Of a stretch of DNA of 42,206 bases, positions 25,786-32,699 are shown in pieces; the stretch's first letter is position 1, and every line of letters starts with the position of its first letter. The position numbers and the translations under genes were made by a program. The notes below the pieces were generated by a model, which was given only the letters and a program-made list of their open reading frames with translations, was not told the origin of the DNA and made no database searches. Origin of the DNA: a virus; the IMG/VR virus record IMGVR_UViG_3300036790_000830, positions 1 to 42,206 of that record; one strand, written 5' to 3'.

Positions 25786-26136
25786 TCAGCTCCCCAACAG
25801 CGTGTTCTTGCCCAGCGGCATCGCGCCCGTTACGCCGCCCGGCCCCGTCAACATCGTGCTGCTCAGGCCCCCGTTGCCCATCTGCGCCGCGCGCGCCAGA
25901 ATCGACGCCACATTCGGTACCTGCTGGTTCGCCGCGTTCTGCGCAACCGCGCTCTGGCGCTCAGTCGACAACGAATTCGCCTCGGCCGTCTGCTGCGCCG
26001 TGTTCTGTTGCGTCAGCGCCTTCTGCTGCACCGCGTCTTGCTTCTGGCCGTTCACAATGCCATACGCGGTCGAGCCCACAGCCGCGCCGGCGCCTATCAC
26101 TCCCGCAATCGCAGCAATCGTCGCCGCACCAGACAT
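25786..26136 (-). CDS. Small Ala/Gln-rich phage protein with hydrophobic N-terminus
   Basis: The 116-residue product starts at ATG 26136 with GAGGAG upstream; a longer in-frame version would be mostly arginine-rich shadow sequence. Residues about 4-30 are a glycine-rich hydrophobic segment (TIAAIAGVIGAGAAVGSTAYG). A Gln/Ala helix follows (QDAVQQKALTQQNTAQQTAEAN), then a Gly/Leu-rich end. Proteins of this shape occur upstream of portal genes in related phages. It resembles a short internal-virion or membrane-active protein, but I cannot assign a role. Confidence 0.7.
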   Translation of the reverse strand: MSGAATIAAIAGVIGAGAAVGSTAYGIVNGQKQDAVQQKALTQQNTAQQTAEANSLSTERQSAVAQNAANQQVPNVASILARAAQMGNGGLSSTMLTGPGGVTGAMPLGKNTLLGS

Positions 26137-26170
26137 AGCGCTCTCCTCGTTCCTGCTGTTTCCGGGATGG

Positions 26171-26371
26171 TTACTCGTTGATGTTGTGCGCAGCCTGCGC
26201 CATCGCCCGCACCTTGGAGCCGTGCTTGCCCGCCAGCGCCTCGCGCAGCTTCGCCGCAGGAATCGGCTTGTCCACCGGCACGCCAAGCGCGCGGTGCAAC
26301 CGTCCCTTATGGCTTTTCTTGAACGCTCCCTGCGCCCACTTGTCGACAACCTTTTTCGCGCTGCTAGCCAT
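26171..26371 (-). CDS. Small basic phage protein
   Basis: This is a 66-residue basic protein with FKKSHKGRLHRALGVPVDKPIPAAKLREAL. The motif G-x-L-H-R-x-L-G-V-P-x-x-x-x-I-P-x-x-K-L recurs in small proteins in head modules of many tailed phages. Their role is not established as far as I recall; DNA or capsid-interior binding is plausible from the charge. GGGAG precedes the ATG, and the stop of the upstream gene lies only 3 nt away. The basic residues and helical predictions suit a packaged nucleoid-like component. Confidence 0.75.
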   Translation of the reverse strand: MASSAKKVVDKWAQGAFKKSHKGRLHRALGVPVDKPIPAAKLREALAGKHGSKVRAMAQAAHNINE

Positions 26372-26374
26372 GGC

Positions 26375-26833
26375 TCACTCTCCCGTAATGACAACCGTGT
26401 TCGCGTCTTGACGCCTGCTCAGCAGGCTCGCGGCCTCGTCAGTGAATTCCGCTTCCGCCTCTTCCACCGTCACGGACTGCGTCGGAAACAGCATCGTGAT
26501 GATGACCGGCGAGCGCGAGACAAACACCTGCTTGCGTCCCGCGCTCGCCGGAATCACGTTGTACCCCGTCAGCTCAACCCATCCGTCGCCCACCAGCACC
26601 GCTGCCGAGCCGGTCACAATCACCAGCGTCGGCCGCTTGATCAGCACGCCCACCAGCACCATGTCCTTCGGCATCGCAATCGTCCGCGCATACATCCCCG
26701 CGTGGATCAAATGTTCGGTAGGCACATCCACCGGCTCATTGCCCGTAAGCGCGGCCTGCAGCTCGTCGAGCCGCGCCAACATATCCGAAGTCGTCGCCGG
26801 CAAAGGCGCCATCCGGGTTACAAGCGTGCTCAT
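26375..26833 (-). CDS. Conserved phage head-module protein, cupin-like pattern
   Basis: The 152-residue protein starts at ATG 26833, overlapping the upstream stop by ATGA. A longer upstream start would give arginine-rich shadow sequence. Landmarks are HAGMYARTIAMPKDMVLVG, LVIVTGSAAVLVGDGWVELTGY, VIPASAGRKQVFVS and MLFPTQSVTVEEAEAEFTDEA. The alternating beta pattern and H-x3-Y-x-R motif suggest a small cupin or jelly-roll fold. Proteins with this pattern are frequent between terminase and portal genes in BPP-1-type phages. Function is unknown. It is translationally coupled to the preceding gene. Confidence 0.75.
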   Translation of the reverse strand: MSTLVTRMAPLPATTSDMLARLDELQAALTGNEPVDVPTEHLIHAGMYARTIAMPKDMVLVGVLIKRPTLVIVTGSAAVLVGDGWVELTGYNVIPASAGRKQVFVSRSPVIITMLFPTQSVTVEEAEAEFTDEAASLLSRRQDANTVVITGE

Positions 26834-27120
26834 TCTTTCGCGGCCAACTGCTTTTCGAGCGACTCGGTCTTCGCGGCTTGCCCCTGCTGGTAGGGCATCC
26901 ACTCCGCATATTGCGATCCAGGCCGCGGGCCATCCCCTTGAAACAGAAACACGCTGGTCTGGTTCGATGCCACGCCGTTCGAGTTGAAAACGGCGAGATT
27001 GATGCAAGTGTCAGACCAAACATGCGCGATAATTGCCGCGTAGGTCTGCTCGTTAGAACCGGAGTCAGGGGTGAATGGCGGGTGGTACCAAACCACCCTG
27101 CCAATTGTGGGCTTGATCAT
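26830..27120 (-). CDS. Conserved phage head-module protein
   Basis: The 96-residue product (MIKPTIGRVVWYHPPF, then AAIIAHVWSDTCINLAVFNSNGV and EWMPYQQGQAAK) belongs to a small conserved phage family I recall as hypothetical. The MIKPTIGRVVWY start and V-W-S-D-x3-N-L-x-V-F-x-x-x-G motif are typical. It looks like a compact beta domain. A strong AAGGAG lies 7 nt before the ATG. It overlaps the cupin-like gene downstream by 4 nt, and the pair recurs together in my memory of related phages. Confidence 0.75.
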   Translation of the reverse strand: MIKPTIGRVVWYHPPFTPDSGSNEQTYAAIIAHVWSDTCINLAVFNSNGVASNQTSVFLFQGDGPRPGSQYAEWMPYQQGQAAKTESLEKQLAAKE

Positions 27121-27149
27121 TTACGTCTCCTTCAGGTGGTGAGTTGCGT

Positions 27150-27620
27150 TTACGTTAGGCGCCTGCAAAACACATGGTTGGTATTCGTGTAGCGGTCACT
27201 ATCAAGAAACAGCAGCCGCGCCAGCCTGCCGCCCACCGGCGCGCTGTAGAAGATCGCCGTGCAACCGATCTGGCGGCAGTGACTCTCCATTGCATCCATC
27301 AGCTCCCGGCCCAGCCCGCCGCGGCGCGCGTACTTTGCCACATACAGACTCTCCACTGTTGCCGACATGCGCCCGTAGTGCGGGACCACGGCTGCGATCA
27401 CCATCGCAAACCCGCACAGAACGCCGTCAACGTAATGAACAGCGAAGCACTGCGCAAAATCTCCCAACGCCTCGTAATGCGCGCGGTTCGGCGCCGTCAC
27501 GCCCAGCAGCGGATTCGCGCACTCCTTCGAGTACTCTTCAAACAGCATCGGACTCGCCGGATCCTCGAAGATCTCCGCCACGCCGCACGCCCGAACCTCA
27601 CATCTTTGCGTAGGGGTCAT
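27150..27620 (-). CDS. GNAT-family acetyltransferase
   Basis: The 156-residue protein has a GNAT fold pattern: FAVHYVDGVLCGFAMVI, then SATVESLYVAKYARRGGLGRELMDAM (the acetyl-CoA binding R-x-x-G-x-G loop on a beta4-alpha3 unit) and AIFYSAPVGGRLARLLF. The start at 27620 has GGAGGAG directly upstream and overlaps the terminase 3' end by 23 nt; ATG 27650 is a possible longer start. GNAT genes next to terminase occur in other phages. The substrate is unknown; it may modify a virion protein or a host factor. Confidence 0.8.
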   Translation of the reverse strand: MTPTQRCEVRACGVAEIFEDPASPMLFEEYSKECANPLLGVTAPNRAHYEALGDFAQCFAVHYVDGVLCGFAMVIAAVVPHYGRMSATVESLYVAKYARRGGLGRELMDAMESHCRQIGCTAIFYSAPVGGRLARLLFLDSDRYTNTNHVFCRRLT

Positions 27621-29061
27621 ACTCCTCCAGCCGCTCCCGTTTCCGCTCATTCATTCCCTTACGCACATTCGCCGGCGTATCCGGCAGTGCAAACGTCAAT
27701 CCCAGCGCATCCGCCAAATCGGGCGAGCGTCCCAGCCGCTTCTTCACCTGGTCCTTGGCTTCGATCTGAAACTTGCCGCCGGAGAAGAAATACGTCGGCG
27801 TGGTCAACTCGGCCACCATCTCCGGGATCTGCGGCATGCAGCCGCCGCCCTTGATCCACTCCGCCATCTCCATCCACATTTGTGCGCGCATGTTCACGTA
27901 GCGCGGGTTCCCGCTCGGCTTGTCGAACTGGATCGCGTACACCGGCCGCCCGGCCGCCCGCAGCACGTCCACCGCGCCGTGCGCCCATCCCACCGTGTCG
28001 TCGAAGAACGATTCCTCCGCGCCCAGGTCGTTCATCATGTTCATCGTGCGATTGGCAATATCCACGCTCACCGCGCTGCCTCGCGTGTGCCGCATGATCG
28101 CCGGCTGCAACGCTGCCAATCCCTGTCTGGGGAAGTGAACGGTCCGGTCGTCGCCGAATCGCGCCACGTCCACGCCGATCCGCTTCACCGCCCACTCAAA
28201 GCTGCCCGCCTGCGGCGAGCGCTTCATCGCCGCTTCCACTTCCTCCACGCTCAACAGCGCATTGATCGACCCCGGTGGAAACTGCCCCAGCACATACGCC
28301 ATCACCCACGGGTTGTCGCGCCCGTAAGCCTTGATCTGCTGCCGCGCCCACTCGATGTCCACGCGGGGCGTCCGGTTCGGTGCGTCCGGATCGGCGGTGA
28401 TCGAAAGCACCGCCCATTTGCCCTCGTCCCACTCCCCACGTAACCGCACACTCACTTCGTACAGCAGCCCCGTCTGGCTTGTCGTGTTTCCCGCCGTAAC
28501 GATCAGCCCGTCTTCGCAGCTCGACAACCCCTGCTCGGCACTGCGCAGCAGGTTTGGCGGAATGTCTCCGCTCTCGTCGATCAGGTAAAAGGGAAAACGC
28601 GAATGCAACCCGCTCAGCGTGCGCCCAATCGTTTCCAGGTCCGCCGTCTTCGGCCAGCTGGTCGCCGACAGAAACCACGTCTCCGCGTGATCCCGCGCGA
28701 AGATCCGCGACCCCGTCCACTCAAACGCCCGCTGCAGAAACGGGCTCGCATTGCGCCACCGCGCTATCTCCGCCCACAGGTTGCGTCGCAGGTTATCGCC
28801 GGTAATCGAGACCGCAATTCCCTTCGGATGTTCGGTGCCCCGCGCGAAGCACACCAGCCTGTGCCATCCAGCCCAGGCCAACACTGCAGTCTTTCCCGGC
28901 CCCGCGCAAGCCTTCATCGCCAGCCGCTTGCGCCCCGGCTTGCCCAGCAGCTCCAATGCCTCAGCCTGCCATAAATCCGGCTCAACCTTGAATACCTCGC
29001 GCACAAAGAGCAGCGGGTCGCGCCGCCACTTAGCTATTTGCCGCGGCGCTTGCTCCATCAT
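27598..29061 (-). CDS. terL: Terminase large subunit
   Basis: This 487-residue packaging motor has an ATPase domain with Walker A ACAGPGKT (residues 51-58) and Walker B FYLIDES (158-164). A coupling-type motif near TAGNTT (189-194) follows. The nuclease domain shows GVDVARFGDDRT (296-307, D298 a likely metal ligand), a second acidic site at FFDDTVGW, and the late LADALGL motif. It would cut concatemers and drive DNA into the procapsid through the portal. It overlaps the small subunit by 32 nt and the GNAT gene by 23 nt. Length and motif order are normal. The exact packaging mode (cos or pac) cannot be told. Confidence 0.94.
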   Translation of the reverse strand: MMEQAPRQIAKWRRDPLLFVREVFKVEPDLWQAEALELLGKPGRKRLAMKACAGPGKTAVLAWAGWHRLVCFARGTEHPKGIAVSITGDNLRRNLWAEIARWRNASPFLQRAFEWTGSRIFARDHAETWFLSATSWPKTADLETIGRTLSGLHSRFPFYLIDESGDIPPNLLRSAEQGLSSCEDGLIVTAGNTTSQTGLLYEVSVRLRGEWDEGKWAVLSITADPDAPNRTPRVDIEWARQQIKAYGRDNPWVMAYVLGQFPPGSINALLSVEEVEAAMKRSPQAGSFEWAVKRIGVDVARFGDDRTVHFPRQGLAALQPAIMRHTRGSAVSVDIANRTMNMMNDLGAEESFFDDTVGWAHGAVDVLRAAGRPVYAIQFDKPSGNPRYVNMRAQMWMEMAEWIKGGGCMPQIPEMVAELTTPTYFFSGGKFQIEAKDQVKKRLGRSPDLADALGLTFALPDTPANVRKGMNERKRERLEEYDPYAKM

Positions 29062-29563
29062 CCCAACTCCCGGTCACCAGCTGCGCCAGCGTCACGCGCC
29101 CGTCGTGCTCAATGCGGTCCGTGAACATCTTCTGGTACTTGCCCAGCAGCTCCAGCGCCCGTACCTTGTCGGCCATCTTCAGCCTCTGCGTCACCGTGCG
29201 CACGCGGCCAGGTCCGTCTACTGTTTCGTCCTCGACACTCGCAACCGCCGCCCGCGTGTCCGGATCCAGACGATGCACCGGAATTCGCGCGCCATCCTCG
29301 TCGTACAGCTTTCCGGAGTCAACGTAGGCCAGTCGCGCCAGCTCGCGAGCCGTGCGCTCGATCGTGATCTCCAGCTTTTCGTTGCGCCTGGCCTGCCCAT
29401 CCGCGATCGCCGCGGCCACCTTAGCATTCCTTAGCAACCGGGCGCCTTGCACGTGCGCGCTCCCAGCCTCAAATCCAGCCGCCTTCGCGGCCCGCGTCGC
29501 GTTGAAGTCGATCTGATACTCAGCCGCAAAGATCGCCTGCTTCGGGGTCATCTTTCCGGTCAT
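29030..29563 (-). CDS. terS: Terminase small subunit
   Basis: The 177-residue protein starts MTGKMTPKQAIFAAEYQIDFNATRAAKAAGF, followed by AHVQGARLLRNAKVAAAI. That is the typical helix-turn-helix N-terminus of the Terminase_2 family, which recognises the packaging start site. The middle part (AYVDSGKLYDEDG...VHRLDPDTRAAVASV) and a C-terminal helix (KMADKVRALELLGKYQKMF) also match. GGAGGGG precedes the ATG. It lies directly before and overlaps terL. Confidence 0.92.
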   Translation of the reverse strand: MTGKMTPKQAIFAAEYQIDFNATRAAKAAGFEAGSAHVQGARLLRNAKVAAAIADGQARRNEKLEITIERTARELARLAYVDSGKLYDEDGARIPVHRLDPDTRAAVASVEDETVDGPGRVRTVTQRLKMADKVRALELLGKYQKMFTDRIEHDGRVTLAQLVTGSWDDGASAAANS

Positions 29564-29566
29564 GGC

Positions 29567-29854
29567 TCAAACCCCTCCGTCGTCAAAATCAAGCGCGGCC
29601 TTGTCGTCCTGAGCGAAATCGAAGGACCTGCTTCTTGCGGCATCCGCGATCTGCGGCGGGCAGTTTCGCGCATCGGCCCGCGAGATCTTCGTTCCCCCAT
29701 CGCGTTTCGGAATCGACTTGAGCAGCGCCTGCCGGATCGCTTCCTCAACCCACTCCACATCCCGCTCCCACATCTCCGCCACGCGCGCGATCGACATCCC
29801 GCCGGCGAACTGCATCGCCGCTACCTCGCGCGCTGCCTCGTCCGGCTCTTGCAC
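29567..29854 (-). CDS. Small phage protein with helix-turn-helix-like segment
   Basis: The 95-residue product begins at GTG 29854; ATG 29815 with GAGGT upstream is an alternative start. Residues 13-45 (AMQFAGGMSIARVAEMWERDVEWVEEAIRQAL) look like a helix-turn-helix, as in small regulators or terminase-associated proteins. It lies next to terS. The C-terminal third (RSFDFAQDDKAALDF) is encoded by a REP-like DNA element at 29601-29630, so the original protein probably ended earlier, near KRDGGTKIS. Function is unknown; regulation of packaging or late genes is possible. Confidence 0.65.
   Translation of the reverse strand: MQEPDEAAREVAAMQFAGGMSIARVAEMWERDVEWVEEAIRQALLKSIPKRDGGTKISRADARNCPPQIADAARSRSFDFAQDDKAALDFDDGGV
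29601..29630. repeat. REP-like palindromic element inside a coding region
   Basis: TTGTCGTCCTGAGCGAAATC and the bases after it closely match a palindromic intergenic repeat I recall from many bacterial genomes (consensus like GTCCTGAGCGAAGTCGAAGGAC). Here GTCCT (29606-29610) and AGGAC (29623-29627) form the arms. It is read through in frame by the 95-residue gene. It is atypical for a phage and points to acquisition from a host chromosome. Confidence 0.5.
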
Positions 29855-29864
29855 GGCGCACCCG

Positions 29865-30236
29865 CTACGCGGTCACAGTCAGCGTGCGGTCGCTGCTCGC
29901 CATCAACTGCTCGCGCAACACCCGCGGCAGAATCACACAGCCCTCGCTTGCCGTGTGATCCCCCGCCGCGTTGTCGCCGTGTACCATAAACCCCGACCGC
30001 CCGAACGTCTCCGTTCCGGCCGCCGGCGTCAGATGCGCGACAATCGGACCCTTCCCGCCCAGGTCGTCAAAGAATGCGCCGATCTCCCAGTCCCCCTGCG
30101 GAATCGGACCCACGCACGCGACAGCCTGCTGCGCGGGGCTGTTCAGCCCCTCGCCGCAACCGGAATATCCCAACCCCACGCCGCTGCCTGCCGGGTTCAC
30201 CAACTGCCCCGTCGTCTGCGAGTACTTCCAGCCCAT
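29865..30236 (-). CDS. Endolysin candidate, Tlde1/DUF2778 L,D-transpeptidase-like fold
   Basis: The 123-residue protein has MGWKYSQTTGQLV, GLGYSGCGEGLNSP, GPIPQGDWEIG, GRSGFMVHGD (H86) and ASEGCVILP (C100). The His-Gly-Asp and Ser-x-Gly-Cys motifs are the catalytic pattern of the L,D-transpeptidase (YkuD) fold in the Tlde1/DUF2778 family, whose members cut or exchange peptidoglycan stem peptides. It sits just downstream of the membrane lysis proteins, so it is the best endolysin candidate. No signal peptide is seen, so a holin would be needed. The start at ATG 30236 follows the previous stop by 5 nt; longer starts extend into the upstream gene. Confidence 0.78.
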   Translation of the reverse strand: MGWKYSQTTGQLVNPAGSGVGLGYSGCGEGLNSPAQQAVACVGPIPQGDWEIGAFFDDLGGKGPIVAHLTPAAGTETFGRSGFMVHGDNAAGDHTASEGCVILPRVLREQLMASSDRTLTVTA

Positions 30237-30241
30237 AACGC

Positions 30242-31072
30242 TTAAAACCCCGCCATCCGCAAATCGCGATCGGTGGCCTGCACCGCAGCCGCCGCCTCGT
30301 ATCGCCCAATTTCCCAGTGAGCCGCCGTAATGCATGCGGCGGTGCGGCGATAGTTTTTCGAGTCCACGACAGCCAACTTGATTTGCGCGTCTGAGGCCAT
30401 CTGCGCCACAGCCGCTTTGCTTGAGATTGAAATAACCAGCGCGAGAATGGCGTTCACCACCGTGCCCACCGCGTTCACATCCGCTGTAGCCTTCTGCTGG
30501 CTGGCCGGGTTTCCGATCTTCGCCACCGCCAGCAGCGCCGCGTTCACCTGCTGCTGAAAGGTCACCACCTGCGTTTGCAGCTGCGCCAGTACCGAGGCCG
30601 TGGGATTCGCGAGGTAGGCCTTGGCCTGCGTAACCAGCGCGTTTGAGAGCGTATCAAACGTAGACGTCGCCGCGACGAAGAGCAGGCCGGCCGCGGGATC
30701 GAGCACTGCGCCAGCGGAATCCGCGACAGCCACAACGGATTGCAATGCCGGCGTCCAATTGACAATGGCCTGGGCCGCATTCGCCGGGCTGCATCCGGCA
30801 ACAAAAGGAACCGGCAGCAGCAGCGCGATCAGCGCCCACGCGCCCAGTTTCGCCGTCGAGCCTGCCGCGCTCGGAGCCTCGCTCGGATCCTTAGCCAGCA
30901 GCCCCAGCAGCGCCGTCGCAACTGCTGCGGCTAAGGTGACGATCGTTCCCGTGCCGGCATTGCCCAGCGTTACGCCTTGCTGGCTCAGTACGCCCGCAAC
31001 CGTCACAATCGCGATCAGTAGCCCAGCCGCCGATGTCTTCGGGTGATTCCAGATATTACTCAGAGAGTTCAT
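30242..31072 (-). CDS. Holin-like membrane protein fused to a lipobox region
   Basis: The 276-residue protein has three hydrophobic segments: about residues 15-34 (AAGLLIAIVTVAGVL), 40-60 (GTIVTLAAAVATALLGLLA) and 77-93 (LGAWALIALLLPVPFV). The first two, behind a WNHPKT start, look like phage holin-family helices. The third ends in VAGC (C94), a good lipobox, and is followed by a long Ala-rich helical domain. Holins lack such a tail. The layout suggests fusion of a holin-like part with a lipoprotein (spanin-like or periplasmic) part. A strong AAGGAGG precedes the ATG. It lies between the coiled-coil membrane protein and the endolysin candidate, so a lysis role is likely. Confidence 0.68.
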   Translation of the reverse strand: MNSLSNIWNHPKTSAAGLLIAIVTVAGVLSQQGVTLGNAGTGTIVTLAAAVATALLGLLAKDPSEAPSAAGSTAKLGAWALIALLLPVPFVAGCSPANAAQAIVNWTPALQSVVAVADSAGAVLDPAAGLLFVAATSTFDTLSNALVTQAKAYLANPTASVLAQLQTQVVTFQQQVNAALLAVAKIGNPASQQKATADVNAVGTVVNAILALVISISSKAAVAQMASDAQIKLAVVDSKNYRRTAACITAAHWEIGRYEAAAAVQATDRDLRMAGF

Positions 31073-31126
31073 TGCGCCTCCTTTGGCGGTTGATGGTTAT
31101 AACTTGCACCGGGAAATCCCTGCTTT

Positions 31127-31342
31127 TCAATCGGCGCCGTGCCGCGGAGCTAACCGGCCTTCGACATGCGAAAGCCTGGTCTCGTGATCCCGCGTGGTGT
31201 CTTTCAACTCCACAACGTCAGAGCTGATGGATTTAAGCTGCTGTGCGTCCTCCCCGCTGCGGCGAGCCGAAGCTCTGCTGGACACAAACCATTGCCCAAT
31301 GATGCCGACAACGGTGATGGCGACTATCACCCACTTCTCCAT
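31127..31342 (-). CDS. Membrane-anchored coiled-coil protein of the lysis block
   Basis: The 71-residue product has one N-terminal transmembrane helix (WVIVAITVVGIIGQWFVSS, residues 4-22). A charged heptad-like helix follows (EDAQQLKSISSDVVELKDTT, then HETRLSHVEGRL). This is the shape of XhlA-type and inner-membrane spanin-like phage lysis proteins. GAGGAG precedes the ATG. It is the first gene of the holin/endolysin block. It could be a holin accessory protein or the inner-membrane subunit of a spanin whose outer part is the lipobox-bearing protein next to it. Confidence 0.65.
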   Translation of the reverse strand: MEKWVIVAITVVGIIGQWFVSSRASARRSGEDAQQLKSISSDVVELKDTTRDHETRLSHVEGRLAPRHGAD

Positions 31343-31398
31343 GCGCTCAGCTCCTCACGCTTGCTTGGGATAAATACCGGTTATCGGAGCCGTCAGCC

Positions 31399-31713
31399 CT
31401 AGCTGGCCTGCGCAAACCGATTCGCCTCGAGCGCTCTCACATGCTGCGCGCGGGCCGCCGACTCCTGACCCAGGGCCGGCAGATACCGCACTCCGGGCAA
31501 CTCCGCAAACGGCAGCGGCGCCCTCATCGCCGCCTGGCGGTTACGCGCCGCAATGGCCTCGGCCAGCGTCAAATCGCGCAGCGACACGCCGAAGCTCACC
31601 CACGCGCACGCACAGTTCTCCACGGCCTGGGCGGCCTGCTTATGCTTCATGTAGAAGCGGCGCGTTTCATTAAACACACGAGTGATCTTGGACATTCTGG
31701 TGGGCCAAGCCAT
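31399..31713 (-). CDS. Hypothetical protein at the start of the late region
   Basis: The 104-residue protein (MAWPTRMSKITRVFNETRRFYMKHKQAAQAVENCACAW... written here only in outline) is basic at the N-terminus and has RDLTLAEAIAARNRQAAM and LPGVRYLPALGQESAARAQ. I do not recognise it. The start is uncertain: ATG 31713, ATG 31695 and TTG 31761 are all in frame, and none has a good ribosome site. It follows a terminator-like hairpin and precedes the lysis genes, so it may be the first cistron of the late operon. Confidence 0.5.
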   Translation of the reverse strand: MAWPTRMSKITRVFNETRRFYMKHKQAAQAVENCACAWVSFGVSLRDLTLAEAIAARNRQAAMRAPLPFAELPGVRYLPALGQESAARAQHVRALEANRFAQAS

Positions 31714-31762
31714 CGGGGCTTGGAAGCCGTGAGGAAGGAAAACGCTAAAGTGCCAAAGCAAA

Positions 31763-31780
31763 GAGCGTCAGGCGACGCTC
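31763..31780 (-). terminator. Rho-independent-type terminator closing the early block
   Basis: On the - strand GAGCGTC and GACGCTC form a perfect 7-bp stem around a GCCT loop, followed by UUUGCUUUGG. A second small hairpin (CGAGC/GCTCG) lies just upstream at 31786-31803. It comes about 70 nt after the stop of the zinc-finger regulator gene and before the lysis genes, where early and late transcription units would meet. Confidence 0.55.
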
Positions 31781-31848
31781 ACCGTCGAGCAGGTTGCCGC
31801 TCGATAATTATTTGGGTTCGAAATTCACACTAACCGCAGTTGAGGAAG

Positions 31849-32451
31849 CTAAAAAGCCCCAACTTCACTTTTCTTTAGATTTTTTCCTCTACCCCCGCTC
31901 ACTCCAAGGCGCAGGCCCGCTGCGCGCAGACGCGGATGAGCCTCGTGCAGATGCACCTGCAACTGCCTCAACCCATAGCTCAAACCGCAAAATAAACACC
32001 GCTTTACCTGTATGCCTCGATCTAACGTCACAGTCGGTCTGTTCTCGTTACTAACTTGATTCCTCGCAGCCTTCTGTTCTACGATCTGTCTCACCACAGA
32101 TTCAGGCAATCCATGCCTCAGAGCTAACTGTGCGGCTGGCGCGACCTTAAGCTCTCGGATAATTTCAGCTCTCTCTTCCGTTCCAACCAAAATATATTCA
32201 GGGGTTTTCTCTCTCCGTCCCTGCGGCAGCCTCGCCTGCACCGGCACGGTGAACACATCCAACTCGTCGACCGCCGGCGCTTCCACGGCCTGCGCCGTCT
32301 CAAAACAGCACGCCTCTCCATCAGCGCAGCGCAAGCAAACCGGCTCCGATTTCGCATCATCCACGCTCACCCACATCTGAGCCTGGCAGCGATGCCCCTT
32401 GCGCCGGCACTCAACGCACTCCACGTTGATCAAGCTCGCCAATGCGCTCAT
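31849..32451 (-). CDS. Cys-rich and C2H2 zinc-finger protein, likely regulator
   Basis: The 200-residue protein starts at ATG 32451 with GAGGGTGG upstream, overlapping the previous stop by ATGA. It has an N-terminal cysteine cluster (CVECRRKGHRC, residues 12-22, and CLRC...CC near 39-49). A helix-turn-helix-like middle follows (QLALRHGLPESVVRQIVEQ). The C-terminal C2H2-type finger CLFCGLSYGLRQLQVHLHEAH recalls the Ros/MucR pattern (C-x2-C-G-x-L-HL-x3-H). The end is basic (GGRGKNLKK). It is the last gene before the terminator and the late genes. That position matches late-gene activators or antiterminators of other phages. Direct evidence of DNA binding is only the motifs. Confidence 0.7.
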   Translation of the reverse strand: MSALASLINVECVECRRKGHRCQAQMWVSVDDAKSEPVCLRCADGEACCFETAQAVEAPAVDELDVFTVPVQARLPQGRREKTPEYILVGTEERAEIIRELKVAPAAQLALRHGLPESVVRQIVEQKAARNQVSNENRPTVTLDRGIQVKRCLFCGLSYGLRQLQVHLHEAHPRLRAAGLRLGVSGGRGKNLKKSEVGAF

Positions 32452-32699
32452 CCCGCCACCCTCGCCAACCGCATCATCCGCTCCACGCTCGCCCTGCTTT
32501 CCCGCATCCCCGCGCGCCGCGGCCCCATCCCCTGCCTGCGCGCGAATATGTCGTTCCAGATCACGCACTCGCGATGCAGCCGCTCCGCGTTGCTCCAGCC
32601 TTCAGCCGCAAACATCCGCGCCTGACCATCCCCATCCAGCGGCTCGGCCGGGACCACCGCGCCGCGCTTCACAGTCGCAATCACCACAAATCGCCTCAT
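32448..32699 (-). CDS. Hypothetical small basic protein
   Basis: The 83-residue protein (MRRFVVIATVKRGAVVPAE, then WSNAERLHRECVIWNDIF) is unrecognised. It begins with a beta-strand-like segment and becomes arginine-rich near the end (RESRASVERMMRLARVAG). Both ends overlap neighbours by ATGA (32696-32699 and 32448-32451), so it is translated in a chain with the replication-type gene and the zinc-finger regulator. No membrane segment or metal motif is seen. Confidence 0.65.
   Translation of the reverse strand: MRRFVVIATVKRGAVVPAEPLDGDGQARMFAAEGWSNAERLHRECVIWNDIFARRQGMGPRRAGMRESRASVERMMRLARVAG

Noticed and set aside
25289-26893. 534-residue + strand frame opposite the portal and neighbouring genes
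   Set aside because: His/Arg/Pro-rich shadow of GC-rich genes on the other strand, which carry recognisable family motifs.
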